Notes under the pieces: generated by a model
What the model was told of the DNA's origin: nothing
Seen by the model: the letters and a program-made list of their open reading frames with translations, nothing else
Databases searched by the model: none
Program-made: the position numbers and the translations under genes
DNA from: Knoxdaviesia capensis
Lineage: Eukaryota > Ascomycota > Sordariomycetes > Microascales > Gondwanamycetaceae
Assembly (NCBI GenBank): GCA_001510575.1
Contig: LNGK01000004.1
Location: forward strand, 2,598,579-2,662,578
Direction: 5' to 3'
Length of the DNA: 64,000 nucleotides
In this document: piece by piece, positions 11,712 to 23,419 of the stretch
How positions within the stretch are numbered: the first letter of the stretch is position 1
Layout: every line of letters begins with the position of its first letter

Positions 11712-14087
11712 GACCGATTCGGAACAGAGCACAGAGTCCCCCAGTCGGTGTGGAAGTCTTCTGCGGTGATAGCTGGGAATAGGGGTGGGTGCCCAGGTGA
11801 GGCCGGGTGGTGTTAGTGAAGGAGGGAAGAAGGTCGGGAGGAGAACGGAAGTGGGAGAGACATACATAGATGGATGTATATATGGGAAAAAGAAGAAAAG
11901 ATTGAAGAGAGGGGTGGGAGCAGGAAGAGAAGAGGAACGGGGAGGAACGGGAGCCAGTCAATGTGGGACATGGGATGGAACAGAGGTAGGAGGGAGAGCA
12001 AGTCTAGGCGGATGGATGGGGGCACTGTATCTCTGAGGCTGGACAGTATATCAGCGGAAGCATGCATTAGCAGTATGCATCAGATGAAGTGAGCAAACAG
12101 AAAAATAGTGTGTGCAACATGAGAGGCCTGGTGAGGGATGGATTATGTTCTCTTTGATGGTCCAGGGAGGCCTAGGGAGACAAGGACAAACGGGACAAAC
12201 GGGAGAAGAAAGCAGTGTAGCTTTGTGTGTGCTAGGCATGAAGGCAGTAGCACAGATATAGGTGAAGATCATGATTGATTGTCTTGATCATTCTGTTCTC
12301 TCATTACTAGGTTGAAACTGAGGGGGCCTAGGTCTACCACTCCATGTGTGGGGAAGGGCATGAGAGAGAGAGAGACAACAGTCATGTCTCAGAGGAACAG
12401 AAAAGTGAGTCCTAGAGAAGCCAGCCAGGGCACATACATAGAGGGGGGTACAGGATAGGATAGATGCACCGGATACGTATCTCTCTCTCGAAGCATGAGG
12501 GGAGCACCATCAGCTGGAACACTGTGTTGCGGTGAATCTGCGCGCTCCCGAGCCGTGGATGTACCGCGATTGGCCGGTGAATGGAGACACAGAGGGGGAG
12601 GAAAAAGTGGGCGGTCGATCACGAAGAGCGAGACGGGAAGGAAAGAGAATTGGGACTCTTTAAGGTTGAGCTTGGAAAGTCAAGTCTTGGTAACATGGTG
12701 GTGGTGCAGGAGGGTGACGGTTAGGGTTGAGAGGTAGTCGTGGTTTCAATAAGTCTGTGGTACAAACGGAAGCAAATCAATGATAGCCAGAGGGCAGTCA
12801 GCCGTAAAACAAACAGAGTCGATACCATGTAATTTTACACACACTGTTGCTCTAAACTGCATCGCTCATTTGGCGATGCCGTGGACACTCGCGGCCCCGC
12901 TCCGGCGGCCGACAAAAGAGTGGGGCCGGGGCCGACGATCGGCCATGGCCAGCATTCAGACCAAAAGAGGGCGAAGATCCAGATCAGCGTTTCAGCCGGG
13001 ATGTGTTAGAAGACGGTTAACAGGAATGGACGATCACAGCTGGACAATAGCAGAGAATGCCTGATTGACTGTGCACTCCTTTTTGCTGCATAATCCGCCG
13101 CCCACTCCGCCTGTCCCACTAACCCCGAATTGACAGGCAGCTGGTTCAGCCACCAACGGTGCCAAAAGGAACAAAAGACGCAGAGGCAAAAACTAAGCTC
13201 GGAAACAGCGCCAGACTCCCCAAAAGCGTCGTCCACGGCTCCGGCAACGTAAGAGCAGCCAGTCGTGTCTCATCCAGCGGAATGTGTGTCTGACAGCCCT
13301 TCTGTGGTGCCCCCAGACGCTGGGGCGCCAAAGCCGGTGAGAACGTGGCGGCACACAGTTCTGCTTTCGTTTCTGCTCTGCATTTCTCGTGATGCAGGCT
13401 CCTTGTGGTGATCTTCACACTCGCCTAGCCGCCCTGTTCATACTTCCTTTTCCCTGAAGGATTCCGTCGCTTCTGCTTCCTTTTGCTGTGGTCTAGTCCT
13501 TATCGGCGATAAGCCCGCCATGGCCGCAGACCGTCACGTGACGATGCCAGCGCCCGGAGGCGTTCGCTTCCGTTTTACGCTTTGTCGAATTCCGGCAATG
13601 GAGAACGACAATCACAAGCACAGAGCAAAAGAAATATAGTATCGTCTCCTTTTATTTATCTTCAATCTGCCTCCTCTCCCCCCTCCCGCCTTTCAAAAAG
13701 AAGCCAAATAACCCTCTTCTCGGTGCTCTGAAATGGAGCGAAGGCGCTGTCTTGGAGCTGCGCCGTTATCGTTCCTCAAGCTTCGGCAGCAATCAATCGC
13801 TATCTGGAAAGTTTGAGCAGCTTTGAAGATTCACACCGGGCCAGCTTTTGCAGGATTCCTTACACCTTGCTATCTCTCTACTGTACTGTTTTGTAAACAA
13901 TCACGACGACAACGACGACGACGAAGACCAATTCTCCAGGGTGACTCACCGACGATACTACGACCTTTTCCTTTGTTTTTGTTTTTTCCTGTATACATAA
14001 TCCTACGCCCCTATCTTTACCTTTTTTTCTTTCTTTTCCTCTCTCTCTCTCTCTCCTGTCACCATTCCTCTCAAGTCTCTGTCGACG
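11712..14087. other. Divergent intergenic region, 2.4 kb
   Basis: The region lies between divergently transcribed genes, so it should hold two promoters. It has purine-rich stretches on the left (the pyrimidine leader of the minus-strand gene read from the other side). A long CT-rich leader (about 13.94-14.08 kb) precedes the ATG at 14088. No coding gene is supported. Confidence 0.65.
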
Positions 14088-15824
14088 ATGAGCCGCCAGC
14101 ATCAAGTCCCCCGTCGACGCACCGTACTAGCTGGGGGCCCATCCCGATCTGCAGCAGTGAAGCCGGGGGTGGAAAAGCCTGCCACAGCCCGCGCCGAAGC
14201 CGCAGCCGCCCCCACGACTACAACCACGGCCACTACTGCCGGGTCGACGCGCCTCACCCGACAAGCCCTCCACCGATTCACCACCGCGCAGCGGCGCGAG
14301 CACGCCCGGCTGCACGGCCGAAGCACGCCGTCGTCGTCGCCCGATCTCCACGAGTACCGCACGCCGTCGCCTCCGCGCGAACACCTCTCCCCGACATCTG
14401 CGGCCGAACGCGAAGCCCATACCGGCGATATCCACCGCGACCTGGCGCTGACGCTCGAGCGCCGCAAGCGGCAATTCCGGAACGAACTGCGCGAGCAGAC
14501 CATGCGCCAGGCGGCCGAAGTCGCTGCGGCCCGCTACGAGGCGGCGGTCGAGGCCGGCTATCCCAATGGCATTGTTAGGCAGTCGTCGACGGCCGACGCC
14601 GCCTCGGATGGGACCGAGTTGCGCCACAAGCTGCCCGCCGGCAAGCGGAACGGCCACACCAACGGCACGGGCACCGACGTGCACATGGCCAACACCACAG
14701 ACGCCCCGGCCGACGACGGCGCCACCGGCCAGTCGCACGCGGAGATAGTCCGCAAGCTGATGCCGCGGCCGGCGGTCAAGCAGCCGCGCACGAAGCCGCG
14801 CGACGTGCGGTCGTTCTTCCCGCAGAACTTCCCGCACTTCCACCAGACCGAGAACGTCAACGAGGTCGGCGCGTACCTGGCGAACGCGAGCTACATCGTG
14901 TCGATCAGCGGCCCGCCGACGCGCGACCTCAAGTACGGCGTGGTGCTGGTGCCCGTCGGCGAGGAGCACATGCTGTTCGGCGAGCGGCCCGGCGACGACA
15001 TGTCGGCCAGCCTGCTGGACGCCGTGCAGGCCGCGCAGCACAAGAACGCGGCGGCCGCGGCGGCGGCTGCGGCTACCGGCCTGCAGAGCGGCGACGCGTC
15101 CGACGAGTGTGCGACGCCAGCCGCCCGCATGCACGGCCTGCACGATGTGCTGCACGACAGCGCCGAGTTCCGCCGCGAGCGCGTGCGCGAGCCCGATGCG
15201 CGGTCGTCGGCGTCGCCGCCGCTCGTCAAGGTCGGCGCGTCGCCCGGCGAGTACCGGCTGCCGGTGCCGGCGGAGAAGCTGGTTGCGCCGAGGTTCCGCG
15301 ACGAGTACCGGCGGCGGTTTCCTGCGCCGGTGATCGAGTCGGTGCTGGAGTCGGTGGAGGGCGACGGCAACGACGGTGACGATGATCTCGAGTCGTCGGT
15401 GTCGCTCAAGGTCGAGGATGAAGAGGACGGCGGTGGCGGCGGTCGCGGTGGTGGGCGGCGGTTCGCCGCTGCTCCCAACGGAACTTCTGCCCGCATCAAC
15501 CGCGGCACGAAGCGCACCGCGCGGGGCGGTCGCGACGGCGGCACCGGGGCCGGCGACAACCACTCCGGCTCTGCTTCGTCGTCACGGTCATCCAAGGCCA
15601 AGCCGGTGTCCGTGCGGCGCCCTGCACCTCCCGCGGGCGGCCGGGCTGGCGTGTCGACTGCGGCGGGTGCCGTCAGCAAGACAGCAGCACCGGCCGGTGT
15701 TGCGAAGCGGTCGACGCGGGCTACGCGGTCCGGTCTCGTAGGCGGCGGTGTGACGGAGCCGATGGGGCCGGCGGCGGTGGGCAGAGCGGTCGGTGGCCGT
15801 GTGCGAGGCGCGGCGAAGCGTTGA
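14088..15824 (+). CDS. Unrecognised basic, Ala/Arg-rich protein, 578 aa
   Basis: A single exon starts in good context (GACGATGAGC) after a CT-rich leader and carries very high third-position GC. Residues 1-110 are disordered and rich in Arg, Thr, Ala and Pro. Residues of about 112-157 form a strongly charged probable helix (LERRKRQFRNELREQ). Residues of about 240-300 are the most globular part (FFPQNFPHFHQTENVNEV, then YGVVLVPVGEEHMLFG). A poly-Ala run near residue 325 and another ordered patch (YRLPVPAEKLVAPRFRDEYR) follow. An acidic stretch with GGGGGRGGGRR and a basic Gly/Arg/Ala tail end the protein. The tail suggests nucleic-acid or chromatin contact, which is inference. I recognise no domain family. 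Long frames on the opposite strand are a by-product of GC bias. Confidence 0.8.
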   Translation: MSRQHQVPRRRTVLAGGPSRSAAVKPGVEKPATARAEAAAAPTTTTTATTAGSTRLTRQALHRFTTAQRREHARLHGRSTPSSSPDLHEYRTPSPPREHLSPTSAAEREAHTGDIHRDLALTLERRKRQFRNELREQTMRQAAEVAAARYEAAVEAGYPNGIVRQSSTADAASDGTELRHKLPAGKRNGHTNGTGTDVHMANTTDAPADDGATGQSHAEIVRKLMPRPAVKQPRTKPRDVRSFFPQNFPHFHQTENVNEVGAYLANASYIVSISGPPTRDLKYGVVLVPVGEEHMLFGERPGDDMSASLLDAVQAAQHKNAAAAAAAAATGLQSGDASDECATPAARMHGLHDVLHDSAEFRRERVREPDARSSASPPLVKVGASPGEYRLPVPAEKLVAPRFRDEYRRRFPAPVIESVLESVEGDGNDGDDDLESSVSLKVEDEEDGGGGGRGGGRRFAAAPNGTSARINRGTKRTARGGRDGGTGAGDNHSGSASSSRSSKAKPVSVRRPAPPAGGRAGVSTAAGAVSKTAAPAGVAKRSTRATRSGLVGGGVTEPMGPAAVGRAVGGRVRGAAKR

Positions 15825-17447
15825 GCACAATGTAAAGCGAAATGAACGGAGAAACGCGGTCGCACCGTATCATCTATTCTTGGTCGTGTCTCGTTTGCTT
15901 CCTGCCCCCCTTCCCCCGCCCCTCGTGGCGATCGATAGGCTGGCTTCTGCCTTTCTGGCGTCACACCGACCATGTCTGGTGTTTGCCTCTGGTGTGTGCG
16001 ACTGGTCTCTTCTTTCTTTGGCACATACCCCCTCCCCTCGCATCTTGTCTCGCTTGTGCCACTCATTCTTCCCGCCTCTCTTCCCCCTCTTTTTCTCCGC
16101 TCATCACTCTCGTACTCTCTCCAAAACCCCATAGCCTATCATACACGATTATCGTCGCCATTCATCCGTACTCTTCCTATTCTCGTTTTCCCCCCTCTTT
16201 TTCTCTTGGTTTTTTTCTTTTTTGCTCTGGGTGTGCCCTTGATGGACGGATGAATTGCTTTTATGAACTCCCATCCCTTTTCAAGCTGTTTTTTCTCGAA
16301 GGGAGTGAGTTACACTTGTATGCACCGGTGACTCTGATGAACCCTCCCCCTTTTCCTCTTTTTGGTGTTTTTCTTGTATCTGCGTTGCCTTGCTGTATTT
16401 GTCAATGTCTTCTTTTTTGGATTAGGATCTGCTCTTTTCCTTTTTTTCTTTTTTTCTTCCTTTTTCTCTCGTGCCTAACTCATTCTGTCCGGGAGACTTC
16501 GTTATCTCCCGTATCGTCTTTCCCATCACCAGATACGTCGTACGGAACTGAGCAGGGACACTTGTCAGGGCATTTTGGGATTCTGTCGGTCTCTCTACAC
16601 CAAGCAGAGGATGTATTTATTATAGTCTAGAATACCGGCACAGTTACATACACGTATTTATATTTTTGTTGTCTCACGGACAGAAAGCCCGCATTCACAA
16701 GAAACGCCGCCATGTCTCAAGGCGTAACCCGAGTAACCCTAGTATACGCTGTGATCGGATTTGGTCAAGTGCCAGCAACTGCATCCAGCTGGACAAAGCA
16801 GCTCTGCTCATCAGTGTATAAAGCGTCTCCCTCTTCGCCTTTCCTGTAGTGATATCATCATTACCCTTCCCTACCATCACCCAAAGTTGCAATTGTCTGT
16901 CTGTCGCTTCATCCATTTACTATTCTCACGTGCTTTTTCTCCTTATCATCATCACCTATCTCATCCAGTACTTACATTCATTCCTCAACGTCCCGAATCA
17001 TTCTCCCTAGTTTGTTGCTGGCCCGACAATATCCCGGTGTGCAACAAGCATATATATGAGTGTTCTTCTCCCTTGCTGGTTTTCCCTAAGCAAATCCGTC
17101 TATCACATGCAAAAAGAAATTGTTGGGAAACCCAGTGTCATTCCACCAAGATAACCGCGTCACACTCCAATCACCATTGTGAACTTGCGGGGGTGGCAAC
17201 AGATGCGGTTGTTGTGTGCCTGCACAACCTCTTTTTATACGCACGTCAATCCATGAACAACGCACTTCTAGACATCCACATCAACGTCGAAACGATTACC
17301 GTGAACCTACACCTCTTCTCGCAAGCATCCATCACGCTCTTCTCGTTCGGTCTGCTCGGTCTACAAGGCTCGATTGGCCGTCTGCGCAACCCCGTCCCGC
17401 TCCTCCGCCGGATCTAAAGATTCGTTCAGTCGCGACTTGGGGCAGTC
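15825..17447. other. Intergenic region, 1.6 kb
   Basis: This is the 3' flank of the preceding gene and the promoter/leader of the next. It is very rich in T and C on the plus strand (about 15.9-16.5 kb). Open frames here are low-complexity and not credible genes. Confidence 0.65.
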
Positions 17448-18860
17448 ATGTCTGCGTCGACGGATATGATGGTGTCGGCTTCGTCCCGCCGGAAACAGCG
17501 TCAGGCGGTGGCCGAGCCGGACCCGGTGAAGCCCCGCGAGGGTGTCGTGTCCAAGGTAGTCGACTCACTGCCGGCGAAGGCGCAGGATATCATGTATGTG
17601 GAAAGCGTTCCTGCTTATTGATTGCGAGAGCGATAGATGAAAGGCTAATATGTCAACTTTCCTATGTGCAGTGAGAAAGATCTGGCCTTGGTGACCGCTG
17701 AAGTGGCTGAAGCCCGTGCAAGTCTTTCGTACTTATACCCCATCAAAGTATGTTTTATCTTTCCCAAGTCCCACCCGTGATCTCTCCAACTGACACCGAC
17801 ATGGCCACAGGGCATTTTCTTCCTTACCTTCAACCCGGGGCTCTGGAGACCCATGGTCCGGCAGATGCTCTCGCTTTCGGTGCTCTCGATCGGAGTGGTG
17901 ACCTTCATGTTCGCGTTCGCTTACCTCCCGCAGCTCGCCGTGCTTGTGTTCTTCAACGGGCCGCTCGCAGTGTTCACCACAGCGCTGCTGGTCATGAACC
18001 AGAGCTCTGCGATCATCAACGCGGTCGCACGAGCCTGGCTGCTGCGCATGGCGCTGCTCGACGTCTTCGACGGCACGCTGATTGCCTGCCACCACACGCA
18101 GCTGGTCCGGGAAGGCCGCCAGATACGGTCTGGTGAGAAGCAGAACCCGCTGGATAAGCTGGGCCGCGTGGTCGTCAGTCCCGTCATGGGGTTTACGTGG
18201 TCCTCGGTGTTGCGGTACTTTATGTACATGCCGCTCAACTTGATTCCGGTCGTGGGAACGATTGCGTTCATTTATCTTGAGGGTGAGAACAGATGTCCCT
18301 GTTATTCCCTTACGCCTTTGTTCTAATTCGCATTCCTCTCCAGGTCGAAACCGCGGTTCTGATATTCATGCCAGAGTATGTATACCCAAGGCTTTCCGTC
18401 AATCTTTTATCTCATGTCACATACTAACACCTGCATTCTTCGTCATGTAGTACTTCCAGCTGAAACACATGTCCAGCCGGGAGCAGACCGAGTGGATGAA
18501 ATCCCACCGTGGCTCGTACACTGCGTAAGTGCACTCTCGTGTCCTGTACTGTGGAATAATCAGACACCTAACTTCCAGTCAACAGCTTTGGAATTGTTGC
18601 CAACCTTCTCGAATTGATCCCGGTCATCAACATCATCTTCACCTTCACCAGCACCGGTAAGTTTGCACTGATCAGAAACTCTCACAGCCTCACTTTTCTT
18701 GAGCCCCAATGCTGACCATGTCTTCTCTCTTTCAGTTGGTGCGGCTCTCTGGGCTGCAGATATGGAAAGTCGGCACCTGGAAACAGCAACGCCGAAGTCG
18801 TTGGATGACCCGGTACCTGCAATTCCCACCAAGAAGACACCAGCGCCGGCGAAACGGTAA
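17448..18860 (+). CDS. RRT8/EI24-type multi-pass membrane protein, 331 aa, seven exons
   Basis: Exons are 17448-17593, 17672-17747, 17811-18282, 18344-18375, 18451-18524, 18586-18656 and 18736-18860. All junctions are GT-AG with matching phase; exon 4 is only 32 nt. The protein has a basic N-terminus, then GIFFLTFNPGLWRPM and several hydrophobic segments (LSLSVLSIGVVTFMFAF, LAVLVFFNGPLAVFTTALL, and further on LIPVVGTIAFIYLEG). Next come GRNRGSDIHARYFQLKHMS and a final membrane pair around LLELIPVINIIFTFTSTV and GAALWAAD. This order and these motifs match fungal proteins related to yeast RRT8/LDS (EI24/CysZ-like fold), which are linked in yeast to lipid droplets and outer spore-wall assembly. 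The role here is inferred from family only. The C-terminus is short and basic. The small exon and the HARYFQLK junction support the splice choices. Confidence 0.87.
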
Positions 18861-19466
18861 GAAGAGCGTGAATCGCTGCTTCCCGGGTCCTCATTACCTG
18901 AAGGCCGCTTCTCTTCCTACTCACGGAGTCCCTCCGTTTATCTGTCTACTCTGATCCCTAAGTTCCACGTTGGCTGCCGTCAGAGGTGATATCATCGAGT
19001 GTGGCTTCCTCTCTGTGTTGTTTTGTAGTTCTTTATCGGTGTATTGTTTCCCAGAAATAGATTTATATACGTATCTTCACTTGATTCATGCTGCAGCTTC
19101 AATATTTCCCTGCTGAATTCCTTCTTATTATCTTCGCCACGCCTCCTCTGCTCCTTCTTTCTGATACTGAATACGGAGTCCAGGCTCAGATTGCGCTTCT
19201 TTTTTATCTATCCGTCTTGTCAGTTCATCTTCCTCACTTTGAGTCAATTTCTCCTTTCTTCATGTCCTATTCTTGGCCTAGCATTCATCACATTATTTCT
19301 AGTATCGCCATTTCATTTCACTCTCACCTGAAGTCGTCCTGGAACCAACGTGTGCATATCTTCCCCTACCACCTATCCTTATCGTTACTGTTCGAGATTA
19401 TCTTCCTCATTCCGTCTCCTCATCACCATCACCTTCTTTACAGGCACGCGCTGTTCTGGAAATAAC
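18861..19466. other. Intergenic region, 0.6 kb
   Basis: This is the 3' flank of the membrane-protein gene and the T/C-rich promoter and leader of the next gene. No gene is seen. Confidence 0.7.
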
Positions 19467-20404
19467 ATGAATGTTCACTCCAATCTCCTCAAGGCCGTTG
19501 TAGCCAGCTCGGCCCTAGTAGGCTTGACGGCCGCTGCGGTTCCCCGGCGAGAGTTTCTGGATGCTCGGAGTGAGAGTCCCCAGGACCGAGAGGGACGGGA
19601 GGAGATCGTGACTATCCAGATGCCGCCGGCCCCAACCATGGCACCAGGTGTGGCAATCGAGGACATGACATCAGGTAAGTCGTCTAAAGGGGCTCTTTGT
19701 TTCGGATTAGCATATATACATAGATGCAAGGTCATGTCGCTGACGGGAATCTGTTTGCTACAGTTGTTTGGACCATGTATCCTTCTGGTGGTACAGTTTA
19801 TACAACCACGATTACATACAGCGGCCACCCCCATGTTACGTTTTCGACCACGTATGGCCCGGATCAGCCCACGAAACACCATACGAAGCACCATACGAAG
19901 CACCATACGAAGCACCATACCAAGCACCACACCAAGCACCAGACCAAGCATCACACCAAGCACCACACGAAGCATCACACAAAAACCCACAGCTCCCCAG
20001 ATGCTGAGCCCACGCAACCTGCACATGACAGCAAACGCCGCCATGGCAAGCGAGGGGAAATGCTCGACACGATAAAGCTCACCAAAACCCACCGAGCCTC
20101 CCCTCATCCAGCCTTTCCGACGAAATTGACCAGCTCGACGACGTCGGAGCCAACCATCACCCGAACCGGCAGTTTGAGCTCCACGTCGACGGGTCTGTTC
20201 CCGGCGGAAACTGGTGGAGATACCGGAAAGATCCCGTTCAATTCTCCGGTCCCGTGGCTCGGTGATGAAGACGATGATGATGATGGTGACAACGACGACG
20301 ATGATGATGGTGATGATGATGGTGACAACGACAACGATGATGATGGTGATGATGGTGATGATGACGACGAGGATGATGATGAGGATGATGACGATGATGA
20401 GTAG
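19467..20404 (+). CDS. Secreted protein with KHHT tandem repeats and Asp-rich tail, 282 aa
   Basis: Exons are 19467-19674 and 19764-20404, separated by an 89-nt intron (GTAAGT...CAG). The junction codon is G|TT. Residues of about 1-22 form a signal peptide (LLKAVVASSALVGLTAAA) followed by RR. After a short linker comes a VWTMYPSGGTVYTTTITYSG segment typical of fungal wall-associated Ser/Thr proteins. Nine four-residue KHHT units follow (one is KHQT), giving a strongly basic, histidine-dense block. Next are dibasic sites (SKRRHGKR), an S/T-rich region, and a C-terminal tail of about 46 residues made almost only of Asp, Gly, Asn and Glu. There is no GPI-type hydrophobic end. The composition suggests a secreted or wall protein that could bind divalent metals, which is inference. 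No enzyme family is recognised. Confidence 0.75.
19874..19981 (+). repeat. 12-bp coding tandem repeat (KHHT x9)
   Basis: Nine imperfect units of AARCAYCAYACN-type sequence encode KHHT. The units differ at synonymous sites, so selection on the protein or older divergence has acted since expansion. Copy number is likely to vary between strains. Confidence 0.9.
20264..20401 (+). repeat. GAT/GAC-rich coding repeat (Asp tail)
   Basis: Imperfect GATGATGGTGAC-like units encode the acidic C-terminus of the upstream secreted protein, ending just before the TAG stop. Confidence 0.85.
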
Positions 20405-22124
20405 GCGACAAGAGCCGTGGACTTACAGGCTCAGGAGATGGGTGATGCTGGCAACTCCCAGTCCATATGTCCCGGTGTGTGTGTGAGGTGAGTATTCAAA
20501 AAAGTATAGCTTAGGTTTTATTGATAGTTATCATGCGTATACCCTGTGTCCATCTCTCAGGCTCTTGTGGCTGATACATGTTGTGAAGGTAAAGTCGTGA
20601 AGGTATCAGTTCTTAGGGTTAGGGTCTACGGGTTCGACCTGATATATCCCTCCAACCACCCGACAGCCAACAGCGGGCACAAGACGACGACGGGCAACGA
20701 CAACGGGCAAGACAGATGATGGCAAAGTGAGCAAATGTTCCCCTCTTCTCTTCCCAGGACCAATCCTGTTTTTCCCGCGGCTGCACGGATAGCTGCATGA
20801 GTGCGTCGGAATGTGTTGGCACAAACAGGTCTAGACGGCGATGATGGATGGCAGCCAGCACGCCACGGTCCAATCAACGAGGGCAAATTCACCGAAACAT
20901 TTCTGATGCTACGAGAGGTTTCTGCCCAAAGACCCTGCAGGCAGAGATAGTGTGTCGGCAGGAGAGATAGGACAGCGACATAACATGCGTTGGGCATGAA
21001 GAAAAGATAAAAAATGGCGACAAGAGACGAGAGGGAGCAGAAAACAACTCAAGACACGGAACAGGAGGGCTAGTGCATGTAAGCGGCCGGAGAAAAAGGA
21101 AATAAGAAATTAGAATAGGACAAAGAGAAAAAGAAAAAAAAAGAAAAAAGAAAAAAGGAGGGTGTGATAGCTGAGGACGTGAAGGGCCCTCCCCCCCCCC
21201 CCCCCTTCCCCTTCCCCCCCTCTCTCCCGTGGGATTCGGTGGACAGGTGGGTTCTTATTTGTTCGTTGCTGCGAGCAGGTTTTTCCGGGTTCCAATAACC
21301 GGGTTGCTCTCTGGACCTCCCTGGTTTGATTTCGGCCTGGTGAGCGAGAGAGGAAGACGACAAAAAAAAGTGCGTGAGAGTGAAGGTGGATTTAGGTTCT
21401 TCCGCGGTGGCCAGACAGGGTTTTGGCCGTGTCGGGCCGCTGAGGGGGGGAGGGGGACGAAGGATGGGGGATTAATTGGTTTATCTTATTTTCCCTGTCC
21501 TCGGTTTTATCATATTGTAATTGTTGTCGCCAAGGGAGCCTTTCTCCTCTTTTCGCCGGTATTATCTTCCCATTGTTACATTGTACTTTTCTTTTTGTCT
21601 TTTTTCTCTCTCTCTCGAAGAATCAGTCCCGATTAGGGAACGAAGTCGCACGTGCTGATCGCTTCGTATGCCGAGCGGAGTTTCTCGGAGGTCGACGGCT
21701 GGGGATGTGCGTGATGGAGGGGAGGAGAGACTGCACTATGGACTGTACTACATGCTGGGTATGTGTGCATGCAGCAGGAGTGTGTGTGATGCGCAGAGAA
21801 AGCTAGGCTGACGAGGACAACGTGTTTGGTTGGGGCTGGAGAAGACGTGAGTTGACTGCTGCAGCACATTGGACTTGGGGTGTGCAAAATGGGACCCGTC
21901 TAGCTTCCCAGCCGCTAATGCACGTATGTGATAGCCCCGGATTGGATTAAATGGGGGTCCTGTCGTTGAGGGGGGCGAGAAAAAAAAGAAGAAAAAAACA
22001 GAAAACAGAAAACGCACACACGGCCGGCTTGGGATGAATGGATGGGTCCCACGGGGATTTGCATGGGGCGAGTCGGGCGGTCCACCCCAAGCTAAACAAC
22101 GACGCTTGTTGGACGACTGGGGGT

Positions 22125-22210
22125 GCAGAGAGAGGGAGAGAGGGAGAGGAAGAGAGAGAGAGCGAGAGAGAGAGAGGGAGAGAGAGAGAGAGAGGAAGAG
22201 GAGAGGAAGC
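22125..22210. repeat. GA-rich microsatellite tract
   Basis: Imperfect GA/GAGAGG units lie within a purine-rich non-coding segment. Confidence 0.85.
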
Positions 22211-22366
22211 GTCAAGAAGAGTCAGACACACTTTGCAACCCGGGCATGGATGCAGTAGAGTTGACAAGGTTCGGTGGCAGCTATTGATACGCCCTCTTTC
22301 AATAGACGCGGGAGAGGGAAGATGGGACAAGGTTTGCCTGGGCAAGTGGTGATGAGATGATATATA

Positions 22367-22394
22367 CTGTATATATATAGATTTATATATACAG
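22367..22394. repeat. AT-rich inverted repeat with perfect 11-bp arms
   Basis: CTGTATATATA (22367-22377) and its exact reverse complement TATATATACAG (22384-22394) surround a 6-nt loop. A third CTGTATATATA copy follows at about 22401. Confidence 0.75.
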
Positions 22395-23220
22395 CACATA
22401 CTGTATATATATGGGGGGGAGCCTGGAGAAACCGCCGCCGGGGCCGTTGTGTGTCTCTCTCTCTCTCTGCACGACATTTGGGCGGCAAGTGGCCATAGGG
22501 TCTCCATCCCCCGGTTCTCTTCCCCGGTCCTCTTCCTCTCTCGCTTTCTCTCGTGTGTCCGGGGACCAAAACCGGCCAGATACCATCCCGCGGCTGCTAG
22601 CTTCGGCGTCTCACCCAGACTTGACCAAGCCTTTTGCTAACGCTGTTCTCTCATGCACTGCACGCGTCACCCGCAACATGCCCACCACCCCCCAACCAAC
22701 CAGCGGCTCCATCACCCGGCTGTGATACGACCCGGCTCATCCACCCAGCAGGCAGGGCGTTGGGAGCTAATCCTGGTACAGTACGGAAAAAAAAGAAGAA
22801 AAAAAAGCCACACCCAAGGTTTTGTGTGTCTGTCCTAGGGACATGTAATATGTGTATGCATGTATGGAGAGTGTGTGTGACCAGAAAAGCGTGAGAGAGA
22901 GTGTGTGTGGCAGAGATAGAGATAGAGAGAGACAGAGGAGGACAGAGAGGGGTATAGAGGGACACAGGGACAGAGGGACAGAGAGAGACGGTAAGAGAAA
23001 GAAAGAACGGAAGAACGAAAGAAAGAACGAAAAGAAAAGAAAAAGGAGGGAGGAGTGGGTTGGTGTCGCCATACGTGGAGCTCTCGGCTCAGCCGTCTTG
23101 CATAGACACATAATCACTGCAGCAGCGTGCAGCTCAGGAAAAAGGAAAGAAAGCACAAACACACAAGCTAGACGTTCATCTTCGTCTTCCTCTTTCCCCG
23201 TGCATGAGACCAGACTCTTT

Positions 23221-23221
<1 letters not shown>

Positions 23222-23266
<45 letters not shown>

Positions 23267-23354
23267 TCTCTCTCNNNNNNNNNNNNNNNNNNNNNNNNNN
23301 NNNNNNNNNNNNNNNNNNNNNNNNNNNNNNNNNNNNNNNNNNNNNNNNNNNNNN

Positions 23355-23415
<61 letters not shown>
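23222..23415. repeat. (CT)n microsatellite interrupted by an 80-N assembly gap
   Basis: CT repeats run from about 23222 to 23274 and from 23355 to 23415. Positions 23275-23354 are N. The true length is unknown, and the gap is almost certainly an assembly failure in the repeat. Confidence 0.95.
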
Positions 23416-23419
<4 letters not shown>

